Shown here piece by piece: positions 26,076 through 35,393 of a DNA stretch of 64,000 nucleotides. The stretch spans positions 62,001-126,000 of the forward strand of contig NZ_BOPO01000111.1 in NCBI RefSeq assembly GCF_017312725.1, written 5' to 3'. Each line of letters begins with the position of its first letter. Positions within the stretch are counted from its first letter, which is position 1. Source of the stretch: Actinocatenispora comari (GTDB taxonomy: Bacteria; Actinomycetota; Actinomycetes; Mycobacteriales; Micromonosporaceae). The notes under the pieces are model-generated. The model had not been told where the DNA came from and did not search any database. It saw nothing but the letters and a program-made list of their open reading frames with translations. A program made the translations under genes and the position numbers.

Positions 26076-26891
26076 ATGACGATGGTGGACGCGCCGGTGC
26101 TGCGGATGTCGGGGGTGGACCTGGTCCGCAACGGCAACCTGCTGCTCGACTCGGTGTCGCTGACCGTACGGGCCGGCGAGCACTGGGCGCTGCTCGGCGC
26201 CAACGGTGCCGGCAAGTCCACCATGCTCAGCCTGCTCGGCGCGCAGGTGCACCCGACCCGGGGCAGCGTCGAGGTGCTCGGCCGGCTGCTGGGCCGCGTC
26301 GACCTGCGCTGGCTGCGTACCCAGTTGGGGCACGTCGATCCCCGGCACCGCCCCGGCACCCCGCTGTCGCTGCTGGAGGTGGTACTGACCGGGGTGACGA
26401 ACACGGTCGAGCCGGTGCCGCGGTGGCGGCCGGCCGCCGCGGAGCTCGCCCGGGCCCGCCGGCTGGTCGACGATCTCGGCCTCACGCACCGGGTGGACGC
26501 GCGCTGGCAGACCCTGTCGCAGGGCGAGCGGGGCCGGGCGCTGATCGCCCGGGCGCTGGTCGCCGAGCCGAAGCTGCTGCTGCTCGACGAGCCGGCGACC
26601 GGCCTCGACCTGGCGGCCCGCGAGCAGCTGCTGGAGAGCCTGGATGCGTTGCGGCGCACCGACCCCTGGCTGGCCACCGTGCTGGTCACGCATCATCTCG
26701 AGGAGCTGCCGGCCAGCACCACCCATGCGGTACTGATCCGGTCCGGGCGGCTGGTCGCCGCCGGGCCGGTGGCCGAGGTGCTGTGCACCGAGCACGTCAG
26801 CGCCTGCTTCGACCACCCGGTCCGGATCGACCGGGTCGACGGCCGCTGGACCGCCCGCGCGGGGCGGCGGGCCGAGCCGGCATCCTGCTGA
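26076..26891 (+). CDS. ABC transporter ATP-binding protein, stand-alone
   Basis: 271 residues with an intact ATPase: Walker A GANGAGKST, Q-loop region, signature LSQGERGRALIARAL, Walker B LLLLDEPATGLD and the switch His in VTHHLEEL. It resembles the ModF/YlmA group of single-domain ATPases that lack a dedicated permease. No permease gene is adjacent; the preceding DUF2306 gene ends 68 bases upstream and could be cotranscribed. The transport partner or other role is unknown. Confidence 0.88.
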   Translation: MTMVDAPVLRMSGVDLVRNGNLLLDSVSLTVRAGEHWALLGANGAGKSTMLSLLGAQVHPTRGSVEVLGRLLGRVDLRWLRTQLGHVDPRHRPGTPLSLLEVVLTGVTNTVEPVPRWRPAAAELARARRLVDDLGLTHRVDARWQTLSQGERGRALIARALVAEPKLLLLDEPATGLDLAAREQLLESLDALRRTDPWLATVLVTHHLEELPASTTHAVLIRSGRLVAAGPVAEVLCTEHVSACFDHPVRIDRVDGRWTARAGRRAEPASC

Positions 26892-26975
26892 CCGCCCGTA
26901 CCGGTTCGCCGGCCGGCCGCACCGCGCCAGCCCGACAGTGGGTGCCGTCCGGTCCGGCCCGGCGGCGACGGATCG

Positions 26976-29411
26976 TCACTGCGCGTCGGTGCCGGACCGT
27001 TCGAGGGCCGCGCTGGCGTGCAGAGCCCGGATGCCGTCCCGGGCCCGCCGGGCCTCGAAGCGGTCGCCGATGCGTTCGCACAGTCGCAGCGCGCGGGTGT
27101 GGTTGGCCAGCGCCTCGTCCCGGCGGCCGACGCCGGCCAGCGCCACGCCGTACGTGTTCAGCGCGGTGACCAGGTCGAGGTAGCCGGGCAGCGACTCGAA
27201 CATCCGCACGGCGCGTTCGGCCCACCGCACGGCGCCGGCGAAGTCGTGCCGGCGCAGGTGCACGACGGCGAGGTTCTCGTACACCGAGCACTCGTCCCGC
27301 CGGTCGTGGGTGTCACGCGAGACGGTCAGCGCCTGGTGCAGCGCCGCCTCCGCCTGGTCCAGCTCGCCGAGGCGGGCCAGCGCGAAGCTCAGGTTCGCCC
27401 AGTGCCGGCCCAGCGGTGAGGTGAGCCCGAAGCAGCGGGTGTGCTCGTCGATCTGTTGCCGGTGCAGCTGCGCCGCCTCCGTGTACGAGCCGAGCTTGCC
27501 GGCCGCGATCCCGAGCGTGCTGGTGGCCGCCTCCACCGCGCGTTCCGCCTCCGGCAGCACCTCGCGGGCGCTGCTGAGCTGCCGGTACGCCTCGTCGTAG
27601 TGTCCGAGCTGGCACAGGGTGCGGCCGATCCGGGCCCGGGCCCGGGCCGCGCCGAGCGGGTCGCCGGCCGCCTCGGCGCGATCGAGCGCGAGCCGGTGCA
27701 CGTCGAGCGCCTCGGACCAGTGCCCCTGCCGGCTCAGGTACTGGTCCAGCAGCGTGGCGAGGGCGAGCACCCGCCGGGTGTCCGCGCCGGGCCGGTGCAG
27801 CGCCGCGCAGATGTTCGGCAGCTCGACGTCGTACCAGCCGAGCGCGTCGGCGGCGGTGGCGAACCGCGGCGGAGCCGCCGCCGGTACCGTCACCTCGCGG
27901 CTGTCGTCCGGGAACGCCGACCGGCGCGCCTGCGCCGCGGTGACGAGGTAGTGGTCGAGCAGCCGGTCCAGCGCGGCGTCCTGATCTCCCGGCCGGTCGC
28001 CGGCGAGCTCCCCGGCGTACGCCCGGGTCAGGTCGTGCATCGCGTACCGGTTCAGGCCGGACGGTTCGAGCAGGTGGCTGCGGGCCAGTACGTTCAGCAG
28101 CTGCCGGGCCCGGGTCGGCGATCCGCCGGTCAGCGCCGCCATCGTGGGCAGGTCCAGGTCGCGGCCCGGGTAGCCGCCGAGCATCCGGAACGCGTCCCGG
28201 GCGTCGGCCGGCAGCCGGGCGCACGATGCGGCGAACACCGCCCGCAGCGAGGTGTCGGCGTCCGCGGTCGCGTCCAGGTAGGCGAGCGCGCCGTGCGATT
28301 CGAGGTCGCGGATCAGGTCGGTGAGCGGCAGCTCGGGTTGGGCGCTGACCACCTCGGCGGCCACCCGCATCGCCAGCGGCAGCCGGCCGCAGCGCGCGGC
28401 GAGCCGGATCAGCGCCGGCTGCTGGTCGCCCGGCAGGTCCCCGAGTACGCCGGTGAGCAGCGTCGTGGCCTCGCCCGCCGCCAGCGGCCGCAGCACGGTG
28501 CGACGCGCGCCGTCCCGGGCGACCAGCCCGGCCAACGCGTTGCGGCTGGTGACCACGGTCATGCAGGCCGGGTCGCCGGGCAGCAGCACCCGCACGCAGT
28601 CGGCGGAGTGCGCGTTGTCCAGCACCAGCAGGATCCGGCGTTCGGCGAGCAGGCTGCGCAGCAGCGCGGCGCGTTCCGGTTCGCCGCCGGGGATCGGTGC
28701 GTCGGCCGGCAGCAGCCCGCGCAGCAGCTGGCCCAGGGCCGCCGCGGGCGTCACCGGGTCGCTGCCGTCGAAGCCGTGCAGGTTGACCCAGAGCTGGCCG
28801 TCCGGGAAGCGGGACGCCGCACGGTGCGCCCAGTGGCTGACCAGCCCGGTCTTGCCGACGCCGCCCATGCCGCAGACCAGCGCCAGCCGGGCGGTGTCCG
28901 GTGCGGCCGACACCGCGTCGAGCGCGGCGAGGGCGTCCTGCCGGCCGACGAAGCCGGGCACGTCGGCCGGCAGCTGTCGTGGCACCACCCGCTGCTGCTC
29001 GACCACCTCCGGCGGTACCGGCGGAGGCTGCTCGGCGGTGCTCGCCCGGCGCCAGGCCGCCTCCCAGCACGGCAACCGGGCCGGGTCGACGCCCAGCGCC
29101 AGCAGGGTCTGCCGCAGCACCGTCAGCGCGGGCGGGTGCGCCCGCTGCGGGCTGAACGCGTCGGCGATCGTCGAGCGGGGCAGCCCGCAGCGCTTCGCGA
29201 GCTGCGCGTACGACGGGTTTCCGGCGGCGACCTTGGCCCGGTGCAGTTGCCGGGCCAGCGTGGCGACGTCGGCGACCGCGTCGAGATCGTCTCCGGCGTC
29301 GGCGGCCGCGCTGTCGGGTGCCGGCCGGCGCTGCGGGGCGGGGTCGGCCGGGGCCGTGGCTGGGCTGGACACGCGCCACCTCCGCCCTCGTACGGATCCG
29401 TCCGGGTTCAT
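26976..29411 (-). CDS. STAND (NB-ARC) regulator with N-terminal HTH and C-terminal TPR repeats
   Basis: 811 residues in AfsR-like order without the SARP domain. An XRE-like helix-turn-helix lies at about 65-110 (YAQLAKRCGLPRSTIADAFS). The NB-ARC ATPase begins with FVGRQDAL (154-161), Walker A GMGGVGKT (181-188) and Walker B RILLVLDNA. TPR repeats occupy about 560-800. Such proteins use ATP-driven oligomerisation to turn a signal into transcription control, often of secondary metabolism or morphology. The first 45 residues are low-complexity; a later GTG start is possible. It is divergent from the secreted NlpC/P60 protein 89 bases away, the most obvious candidate target. Confidence 0.92.
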   Translation of the reverse strand: MNPDGSVRGRRWRVSSPATAPADPAPQRRPAPDSAAADAGDDLDAVADVATLARQLHRAKVAAGNPSYAQLAKRCGLPRSTIADAFSPQRAHPPALTVLRQTLLALGVDPARLPCWEAAWRRASTAEQPPPVPPEVVEQQRVVPRQLPADVPGFVGRQDALAALDAVSAAPDTARLALVCGMGGVGKTGLVSHWAHRAASRFPDGQLWVNLHGFDGSDPVTPAAALGQLLRGLLPADAPIPGGEPERAALLRSLLAERRILLVLDNAHSADCVRVLLPGDPACMTVVTSRNALAGLVARDGARRTVLRPLAAGEATTLLTGVLGDLPGDQQPALIRLAARCGRLPLAMRVAAEVVSAQPELPLTDLIRDLESHGALAYLDATADADTSLRAVFAASCARLPADARDAFRMLGGYPGRDLDLPTMAALTGGSPTRARQLLNVLARSHLLEPSGLNRYAMHDLTRAYAGELAGDRPGDQDAALDRLLDHYLVTAAQARRSAFPDDSREVTVPAAAPPRFATAADALGWYDVELPNICAALHRPGADTRRVLALATLLDQYLSRQGHWSEALDVHRLALDRAEAAGDPLGAARARARIGRTLCQLGHYDEAYRQLSSAREVLPEAERAVEAATSTLGIAAGKLGSYTEAAQLHRQQIDEHTRCFGLTSPLGRHWANLSFALARLGELDQAEAALHQALTVSRDTHDRRDECSVYENLAVVHLRRHDFAGAVRWAERAVRMFESLPGYLDLVTALNTYGVALAGVGRRDEALANHTRALRLCERIGDRFEARRARDGIRALHASAALERSGTDAQ

Positions 29412-29500
29412 CCGAGGATCTAGACCGGACTTTATGAGGCTGATTGCCTGGGTGCCAGCCCCGTTCGGGCAGTTCTCTCGATTCCGAGGAGATGGTGGAC

Positions 29501-30376
29501 ATGCCTGAATCAGCCCGTCCTCGCACCCTCACCGCCCGGGTGCTGATCCTGGCGGTCCTCGGCACGCTGGCCGCGTCGTTCTTCGCGGTCGTGTCCCCGC
29601 TGGCCACCACCGCGGCGCACGCGTCGTCGATCGGCGGGAGCATCACCCGCTCGGAGGTGATCGCGCGGGCCCGCGACTGGCTGGACAAGAACGTCCAGTA
29701 CAGCCAGACCTCCTACCACACCGATCCGAGCCACAGCAAGACGTACCGGCAGGACTGCTCCGGGTTCGTCTCGATGGCCTGGCACCTGAGCTCCAGCCGG
29801 ACCACGTGGACGCTGCCGGACGTCAGTACCAAGATCTCCAAGAGCAACCTGATGGCCGGTGACATCCTGGACGACCCGAACGACCACACCGCGATCTTCG
29901 AGAAGTGGATCGACAAGAGCGCGGGCACGTTCTGGGTGATCGAGGAGGCCAACCCGACCGACGACATGCTGCACTACAAGTGGAGCCTCAGCGGGCACAC
30001 CGGCTACGGCGCCTACCGGTACAACAAGATCGTCAACGACCACACGGCCGGCCACCCCAACACCTACGCGCCGACCACGGTGTGCGGCGCGGGCTACTAC
30101 TACATCGGGATGCACGACCTCGGCTACGCGACGATCTACCTGTCGTGGAACGGCTCGACCAAGAAGAACTGCGTGGTGACGTTGGCGCACAACGCCTACG
30201 GCTCGAAGTCGATGGGCGCCCACCTCGCCGTGCAGGGCGGTACCTCCGGCTCGGACACCGGCAGCTACGTCTCGTACGCCGGACCGGTGCGCAAGGACGC
30301 GGCGTCGTCCTGCGTCAAGTGGGGCGGCAGCTACCAGAGCTCCTCGTGGACCAGCGCGTGGAGCCACTGCGGCTGA
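29501..30376 (+). CDS. Secreted NlpC/P60-like amidase with SapA-like C-terminal domain
   Basis: 291 residues. The signal peptide has a twin-hydrophobic core and a likely cleavage after ATTAAHA (residue 41). The NlpC/P60-like domain (50-180) has catalytic Cys86 in YRQDCSGFVSMAW and His129 in NDHTAIFEKW, so it should cleave peptide or amide bonds in the cell wall. The C-terminal 100 residues (from CGAGYYYIGMHDLG) match the spore-associated protein A type of Streptomyces, with four Cys (195, 224, 271, 290) and CVKWGGS. The combination suggests a secreted wall enzyme with a surface-retained domain. ATG at 29501 follows GAGGAG. It is divergent from the STAND regulator. Confidence 0.85.
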   Translation: MPESARPRTLTARVLILAVLGTLAASFFAVVSPLATTAAHASSIGGSITRSEVIARARDWLDKNVQYSQTSYHTDPSHSKTYRQDCSGFVSMAWHLSSSRTTWTLPDVSTKISKSNLMAGDILDDPNDHTAIFEKWIDKSAGTFWVIEEANPTDDMLHYKWSLSGHTGYGAYRYNKIVNDHTAGHPNTYAPTTVCGAGYYYIGMHDLGYATIYLSWNGSTKKNCVVTLAHNAYGSKSMGAHLAVQGGTSGSDTGSYVSYAGPVRKDAASSCVKWGGSYQSSSWTSAWSHCG

Positions 30377-30388
30377 CCGGGTCGTACG

Positions 30389-30436
30389 ACGTGGGTCCCG
30401 GGTTCGTCCGCCTCGCGGGCGAACCCGGGGCCACGT
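30389..30436. terminator. Long hairpin between convergent genes
   Basis: The inner stem CCCGGGTTCG / CGAACCCGGG (30397-30406 and 30420-30429) is extended by an outer ACGTGG / CCACGT pair. It lies between the stops at 30376 and 30440 and would terminate both genes. Confidence 0.75.
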
Positions 30437-30439
30437 TGG

Positions 30440-32692
30440 TCAGCCGGCGTACACCTCGAACTCGGACACCTGACCGGCCGGCCAGCCGGTGTTCGCGGTG
30501 AACGTCAACCGCAGGAAGCGCACGCTCGCCGGGTCGACCGGGATCGTCACCTGGTTGCCGGTCGCCGGATCGAACCGGTAGCCGGCCGCGCCGACCACGC
30601 CGTGGAACGACGAGCCGTCGGTCGACCCGGTCACCGACAGCGTCTCGGTGCGCGCCTGCCAGGCCGCCGACGGTGGCAGCGTCAGTACGATCCGGGACAC
30701 GGTGGTGGCGCTGCCCAGGTCGACCTGCAGCCACTGCGGGAACGCGTCGTCGGTCGACTCCCAGTAGCTGTTCGCGTCGCCGTCGACCGCGTTGGCCGGC
30801 ACGTACACGTCCTGGTGACCGCTCGCGGTCACCGGCCGCCCGGCGGCGAGGTTGCCGTCGGCCGGCGGCGGGTTGCCGCCGTCGTCGCCGGGCTGCGGCC
30901 AGGTCGAGCAGTCGCCCCAGGTGGTGTCCCAGCCGGAGTTGCCGCCGCCGTCGGTGATCGCGAACGTCGACCCGCTCGCCGGGTACGGGCAGTCGTAGAT
31001 GCCGTCGACGCCCACGCCGGTCGCGGTGACCCCGGTGAAGGTGCCGGAACCGCCGGTCTCGGCCTGCAGGACGACGGTCCCGACGTTGCTGACCGTGGTG
31101 TCCCGCACGGTCAGCCCGGTCACCTGCTTGCCGTCGCCGGCGCCGCCGACCACCTCGATCGCCGAGTACGGGCTGTCCACGATCCGCGTGTCGGTCAGCC
31201 GCACGTCCGCGTCGATCGGGTAGTCGTACGCGTCGAACCGGATCGCGCTCATCGGGTGGTGCCAGTTGGGGTTGAGCGCGCCGGTGCGCAGCAGGTAGTT
31301 GCCGGCCAGTGCGATCGTGCCGGAAAGCGGCGAGAACCCCTGCCCGGCGATGAACTGCTGGTTGGACACCGCGATGCCGGAGCCGAGCGCGTTGGTGTCG
31401 GCGACCAGGTTGTCCGACACCGTCAGGTCGGTTCCGCCGTACAGGGCGATGCCGTTGGCGAGGTTGGGTTGGATCACCGTGTTGTGGGTGATCGTGTCGT
31501 GCGCGTCGGCCGCGTACAGCGACCAGAGCGCGATGCCGTCGTCACCGGTGTTGCGCAGGAAGTTGTCCCTCACCGTGGAGCCGGTGACCGTGCCGTTGAA
31601 GTTGATGCCGTCGGCGGTGTTGTCCAGGATCCGGTTGTGCTCGATGGTCAGGTTGCTGTTGCCCGGCCCCATCAGCCAGATGCCGACCTCCTGGTGCTGG
31701 ATCCACACGTCGCTGATGGCGGAGCCGGCGCCGAGGCTGCCGTTGACGAAGCTGTTCGCCGAGCTGCCGCTGCGGGTGGTGATCTCGCCGATCGCGGCGA
31801 AGTGCGACAGCGTCGTGGCACCGGACGAGTTCGACGCGTCGATCAGGTGCGAGCCGTGCAGCACCGAATACCACGGGCCGGCGCCGGTGAGGGTGAGTCC
31901 GTTGGCCTGCAACGGACCGGTGGTGCGGTAGGTGCCCTTCGGCAGGTAGACCGACCTGCCCTGGCTGCGGGCGTCGGCCAGCGCCTGGTCGATCGCGCCG
32001 GTGGCGTCGGCGGCGCCGGCCGGGTCGGCGTGGTACGGGGCGTCGGTCACCGAGATCGACCCGGCCGGCTGCGCGATCGGGTCCGGCACGTCCTCGAAGT
32101 CGGCGACGTCGACGGTGGCCGGCACGTCGCCGCCGTCGACCTGCAACCGGACCGTGTCGCCGGCCGCGGCCGTGGTGCCGAGCAGCAGCCGGGCGTCGTC
32201 GAAGAAGTGGTGCGTCGTGCTGCCGGCGATGTTGCCGGTGTCCAGGTAGGTGTACTTCGCGTCTAGCGACAGCGTGCCGACCTTGCCGTCCCCGACGTAC
32301 ACCGACAGGGTGCCGGCGGCGCCGCGGGCCAAGTGGTAGCTGACGTCCACCGCGTTCGCCGCGGCGGTGAGGGTGAACTGCACGTACTGGCCGGCGGCGA
32401 GTTGCACCGCCTCGCGCCCGGATGCCTCGGAGGCGACGGTGCCCTGGGTGAGGTCGGGGCCGACGACGGTACCGGTCGTGTGCGCCGCCTCCGCCTCGTA
32501 CTCGGTGAACGGGACGTCGGCGCCGACCCCGGCCGGCGCGTCCGCGGCGGCACGCAGCGGACGATGCTGCGGGTGCGCGGCGACGGGCCCGGCCGGTACG
32601 GCGAGCCCGAGCGCGGCGAGTCCCAGTGCGGCGAGGCCGGTGCCCAGCCGGGGCAGGACGGTTCTGGGGTGGTGGGGCGAGATTCTTGACAT
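30440..32692 (-). CDS. Secreted GH87-type alpha-1,3-glucanase/mycodextranase with CBM and discoidin domains
   Basis: 750 residues. The Sec signal peptide is cleaved near VAAHA or soon after. Domains in order: a CBM6/35-like beta-sandwich (about 60-195), a right-handed parallel beta-helix (about 205-590) with the GH87 catalytic segment NTGDDGIALWS (380-390, Asp pair 383/384) preceded by TADGINFNGT, a Pro/Gly linker, and an F5/8 type C (discoidin) domain (about 617-750). GH87 enzymes cut alpha-1,3-glucan of fungal walls or biofilm, or nigeran. Start ATG at 32692 follows GAAAGG. It lies 125 bases after the glucosidase gene on the same strand and probably belongs to the LacI-controlled sugar locus. 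A pectate-lyase-like role is the main alternative. Confidence 0.82.
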   Translation of the reverse strand: MSRISPHHPRTVLPRLGTGLAALGLAALGLAVPAGPVAAHPQHRPLRAAADAPAGVGADVPFTEYEAEAAHTTGTVVGPDLTQGTVASEASGREAVQLAAGQYVQFTLTAAANAVDVSYHLARGAAGTLSVYVGDGKVGTLSLDAKYTYLDTGNIAGSTTHHFFDDARLLLGTTAAAGDTVRLQVDGGDVPATVDVADFEDVPDPIAQPAGSISVTDAPYHADPAGAADATGAIDQALADARSQGRSVYLPKGTYRTTGPLQANGLTLTGAGPWYSVLHGSHLIDASNSSGATTLSHFAAIGEITTRSGSSANSFVNGSLGAGSAISDVWIQHQEVGIWLMGPGNSNLTIEHNRILDNTADGINFNGTVTGSTVRDNFLRNTGDDGIALWSLYAADAHDTITHNTVIQPNLANGIALYGGTDLTVSDNLVADTNALGSGIAVSNQQFIAGQGFSPLSGTIALAGNYLLRTGALNPNWHHPMSAIRFDAYDYPIDADVRLTDTRIVDSPYSAIEVVGGAGDGKQVTGLTVRDTTVSNVGTVVLQAETGGSGTFTGVTATGVGVDGIYDCPYPASGSTFAITDGGGNSGWDTTWGDCSTWPQPGDDGGNPPPADGNLAAGRPVTASGHQDVYVPANAVDGDANSYWESTDDAFPQWLQVDLGSATTVSRIVLTLPPSAAWQARTETLSVTGSTDGSSFHGVVGAAGYRFDPATGNQVTIPVDPASVRFLRLTFTANTGWPAGQVSEFEVYAG

Positions 32693-32817
32693 GGCACGAC
32701 CTTTCGGTTGGTCCGTACGTCTCTCGCGAACTGGTTGTCGCCTCACCTCCGTCCACTGTGGATCCGGCCCCGGCGCCGCGCGCGGCCGCGGCCGGGTGGC
32801 GCCGCGGCCTGGCCGCG

Positions 32818-34437
32818 TCAGCGCAGTCGCAGCCAGGCCGCGGTGTCGGGGGGCAGCAGCCCGTCGGCCAGCGGGCCGCTGGTCAGCAGGACCGCGGTGT
32901 GCGTGGGCAGCGGTACCGGGGCCGCGGCGAGGTTGACCACGCAGCCGAAGCCGGCGCCGCGGCGGAACGTGAGCGCCCCGGGCGGCGCGTCGAGCCAGTC
33001 GAGCCGGTCGTCGTGCAGCTCCGGGGTGGCGCGCCGGATGGCGAGGGCCCGCCGGTACAGCGCCAGCATCGAGTCCGGGTCGTCGCGCTGCGCCTGCGCG
33101 GTCAGGGCCGCCCAGTCCGCCGGCTGGGGCAGCCACGGCGTGGCGTCGGAGCCGGCGGGGGAGAAGCCGTACGGCGCCTGCCGGCCGGCCCACGGCAGCG
33201 GCACCCGGCAGCCGTCCCGGCCCACGTCGGCCCCGCCGGAACGGTGGAACATCGGGTCCTGGCGCACCTCGTCGGCCAGCTCCTCGACCTCCGGCAGGCC
33301 CAGCTCGTCGCCCTGGTAGACGTACGCGGCGCCGGGCAGCGCGAGCGACAGCAGCGCCGCGGCGCGGGCTCGGCGGGTACCCAGCATCCGGTCGGTCGGT
33401 GCCCGGTGCTGCCGGTGGTCCAGCGCGAACGAGGTGTCGGCCCGGCCGTACCGGGTGACGTGCCGGACGACGTCGTGGTTGGACAGCACCCAGGTGGCCG
33501 GCGCGTCGACCGGCCGGTGCGCGGCGAGCGTGTCGTCGATGCAGCGGCGCAGTGCGGCGGCGTCCCAGTGGCAGCCGAGGAAGTCGAAGTTGAACGCCTG
33601 GTGCAGCTCGTCGCGCCGCAGGTAGCGGGCGAACCGTTCGGTGTCCGGCAGCCAGATCTCGCCGATCAGCGCCCGGTCGCCGTACTCGTCGGTGATCGCC
33701 CGCCAGGACCGGTAGATCTCGTGCAGCTCGTCCCGGTCGGTGTACGGGTCAGGGTCGCCGGCGGCGAAGTCCGGCAGCTCGGGGTCCTTGCACAGCAGCG
33801 CCGCCGAGTCGATCCGGATCCCGTCCACCCCGCGGTCCAGCCAGAACCGCAGGATCTGCTCGAACTCCTCCCGTACCTTCGGGTTGGCCCAGTTGAAGTC
33901 GGGCTGCTCGGGCGCGAACAGGTGCAGGTACCACTCGCCGCCGGTGCCGTCCGGGTTGGTCGTGCGGGTCCAGGCCGGGCCGCCGAAGATGGACTGCCAG
34001 TCGTTCGGGGGCAGCTCGCCGTGCTCGCCGCGGCCGGGCCGGAACCAGAACAGCTCCCGCGCCGCCGAGCCCGGCCCGGCCGCCACCGCCTCGACGAACC
34101 AGGGGTGCGCGGTCGAGCAGTGGTTCGGCACCACGTCCACGATGCTGCGCAGCCCGGCCTCGTGCGCCTCGGCGAGCAGCGCCTCGGCCTCGGCGAGGGT
34201 ACCGAAGACCGGGTCGATGTCGCGGTGGTCGGCGATGTCGTAGCCGGCGTCGGCCATCGGCGACGGGTACCACGGGCTGAACCACAGCGCGTCGACGCCG
34301 AGCTCGGCGAGGTAGGGCAGCCGGGTACGGATGCCGGCGAGGTCACCGATCCCGTCGCCGTTGCCGTCGGCGAAGCTGCGCGGGTACACCTGGTAGATCA
34401 CCGCGTGCCGCCACCACCGGTCGGACCTGAAGGGCAT
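32818..34437 (-). CDS. GH13 alpha-glucosidase (oligo-1,6-glucosidase/AglA type)
   Basis: 539 residues, no signal peptide, hence cytoplasmic. The (beta/alpha)8 barrel motifs are present: DVVPNHCS, GIRIDSAA with the nucleophile Asp near 209, IGEIWLP with the acid/base Glu near 259, and VLSNHDVVRH with the transition-state Asp near 322. It has the QPDFNW motif shared with the oligosaccharide GH13 subfamilies. It would hydrolyse alpha-linked glucose oligomers imported by the adjacent ABC transporter. It starts 70 bases after the permease gene in the same direction, so it is in the same operon. Confidence 0.93.
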   Translation of the reverse strand: MPFRSDRWWRHAVIYQVYPRSFADGNGDGIGDLAGIRTRLPYLAELGVDALWFSPWYPSPMADAGYDIADHRDIDPVFGTLAEAEALLAEAHEAGLRSIVDVVPNHCSTAHPWFVEAVAAGPGSAARELFWFRPGRGEHGELPPNDWQSIFGGPAWTRTTNPDGTGGEWYLHLFAPEQPDFNWANPKVREEFEQILRFWLDRGVDGIRIDSAALLCKDPELPDFAAGDPDPYTDRDELHEIYRSWRAITDEYGDRALIGEIWLPDTERFARYLRRDELHQAFNFDFLGCHWDAAALRRCIDDTLAAHRPVDAPATWVLSNHDVVRHVTRYGRADTSFALDHRQHRAPTDRMLGTRRARAAALLSLALPGAAYVYQGDELGLPEVEELADEVRQDPMFHRSGGADVGRDGCRVPLPWAGRQAPYGFSPAGSDATPWLPQPADWAALTAQAQRDDPDSMLALYRRALAIRRATPELHDDRLDWLDAPPGALTFRRGAGFGCVVNLAAAPVPLPTHTAVLLTSGPLADGLLPPDTAAWLRLR

Positions 34438-34507
34438 GTTGGTTCTCCTTGCTGGACAACGGGTTCGGGCATCCGGCGGCCTGCCGCGGCGCGTGCGCGC
34501 GGGCCGG

Positions 34508-35383
34508 TCAGCCCTTGAGGCTGCCGGCGGAAAGGCCCGACATGATGTTGCGCTGGAAGATCAGGAACACCACGACGGTCGGCGCGGCGGCGATGGCGAG
34601 CGCGGCGATCAGGATGTTCTGCGGCACGTTCTGGGACAGCGAGTAGATCCCGACGTTCAGCGGCTGTCTGGTCGGGTCGGCCTCGGCCAGCAGCGGCCAG
34701 AGGAAGTCCTTCCACACGTTGGTGACCGCGAAGATGCTGACCACGCCGAGGATCGGCCGGGAGATCGGCAGCACGATCGACCACAGCGTCCGGATCGGCC
34801 CGGCGCCGTCGATCGCGCCGGCGGCGAGCAGCTCCTCGGGTACCGCGTCGAAGAACCGCTTGAGCAGGAAGATGTTGAACGCGTTGGTGACCGACGGCAG
34901 CCAGATCGCCCACGGCGTGTTCAGCAGGTTGGCGTGCAGCACCGGAAGGTCGAGCACGGTCAGGTACTGCGGGACGATCAGCACGGTGGCCGGGATCATC
35001 AGCGTGCCGATCATCGCGGCCAGCACCACGTTGCCCAGCACCGGCCGCAGCTTGGACAGCGCGTACGCGGCGGCCACGTCGAACACCAGCTGGAACGCGA
35101 GCGCGCCGGCGGCGTACAGCACGGTGTTGGCGAGCAGCCGGCCGAGCGACAGCTGGCTCCACGCGGTCGCGTAGTTGCCCGGGTCGGGGTGCGCCGGCCA
35201 CCAGGTCGGCGGCGACTGCGCGGTCTCCTGCGCCGTTTTCAACCCGCCGGTGACCATCCAGTACAGCGGGCCGACGAACACCAGCGTGAACGTCACGATC
35301 ACCGCGACCAGCACGATCCAGTACGCGGCCTTGGCGCCGGGGCGGTTCAGCCGGGTCGGCGAGATCAGGGTACGGGTCTGCAT
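34508..35383 (-). CDS. Carbohydrate ABC transporter permease (MalG-like)
   Basis: 291 residues with six transmembrane helices. The EAA loop reads EELLAAGAIDGAGPIRTLWS with the conserved Gly and the following PISRP, which contacts the ATPase. It is the second integral subunit of a CUT1 sugar importer. It starts 10 bases after the stop of the first permease. As in most actinobacterial CUT1 systems no ATPase gene is present; a shared MsiK-type ATPase elsewhere would serve. Confidence 0.95.
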   Translation of the reverse strand: MQTRTLISPTRLNRPGAKAAYWIVLVAVIVTFTLVFVGPLYWMVTGGLKTAQETAQSPPTWWPAHPDPGNYATAWSQLSLGRLLANTVLYAAGALAFQLVFDVAAAYALSKLRPVLGNVVLAAMIGTLMIPATVLIVPQYLTVLDLPVLHANLLNTPWAIWLPSVTNAFNIFLLKRFFDAVPEELLAAGAIDGAGPIRTLWSIVLPISRPILGVVSIFAVTNVWKDFLWPLLAEADPTRQPLNVGIYSLSQNVPQNILIAALAIAAAPTVVVFLIFQRNIMSGLSAGSLKG

Positions 35384-35393
35384 CGCCGGGCTC

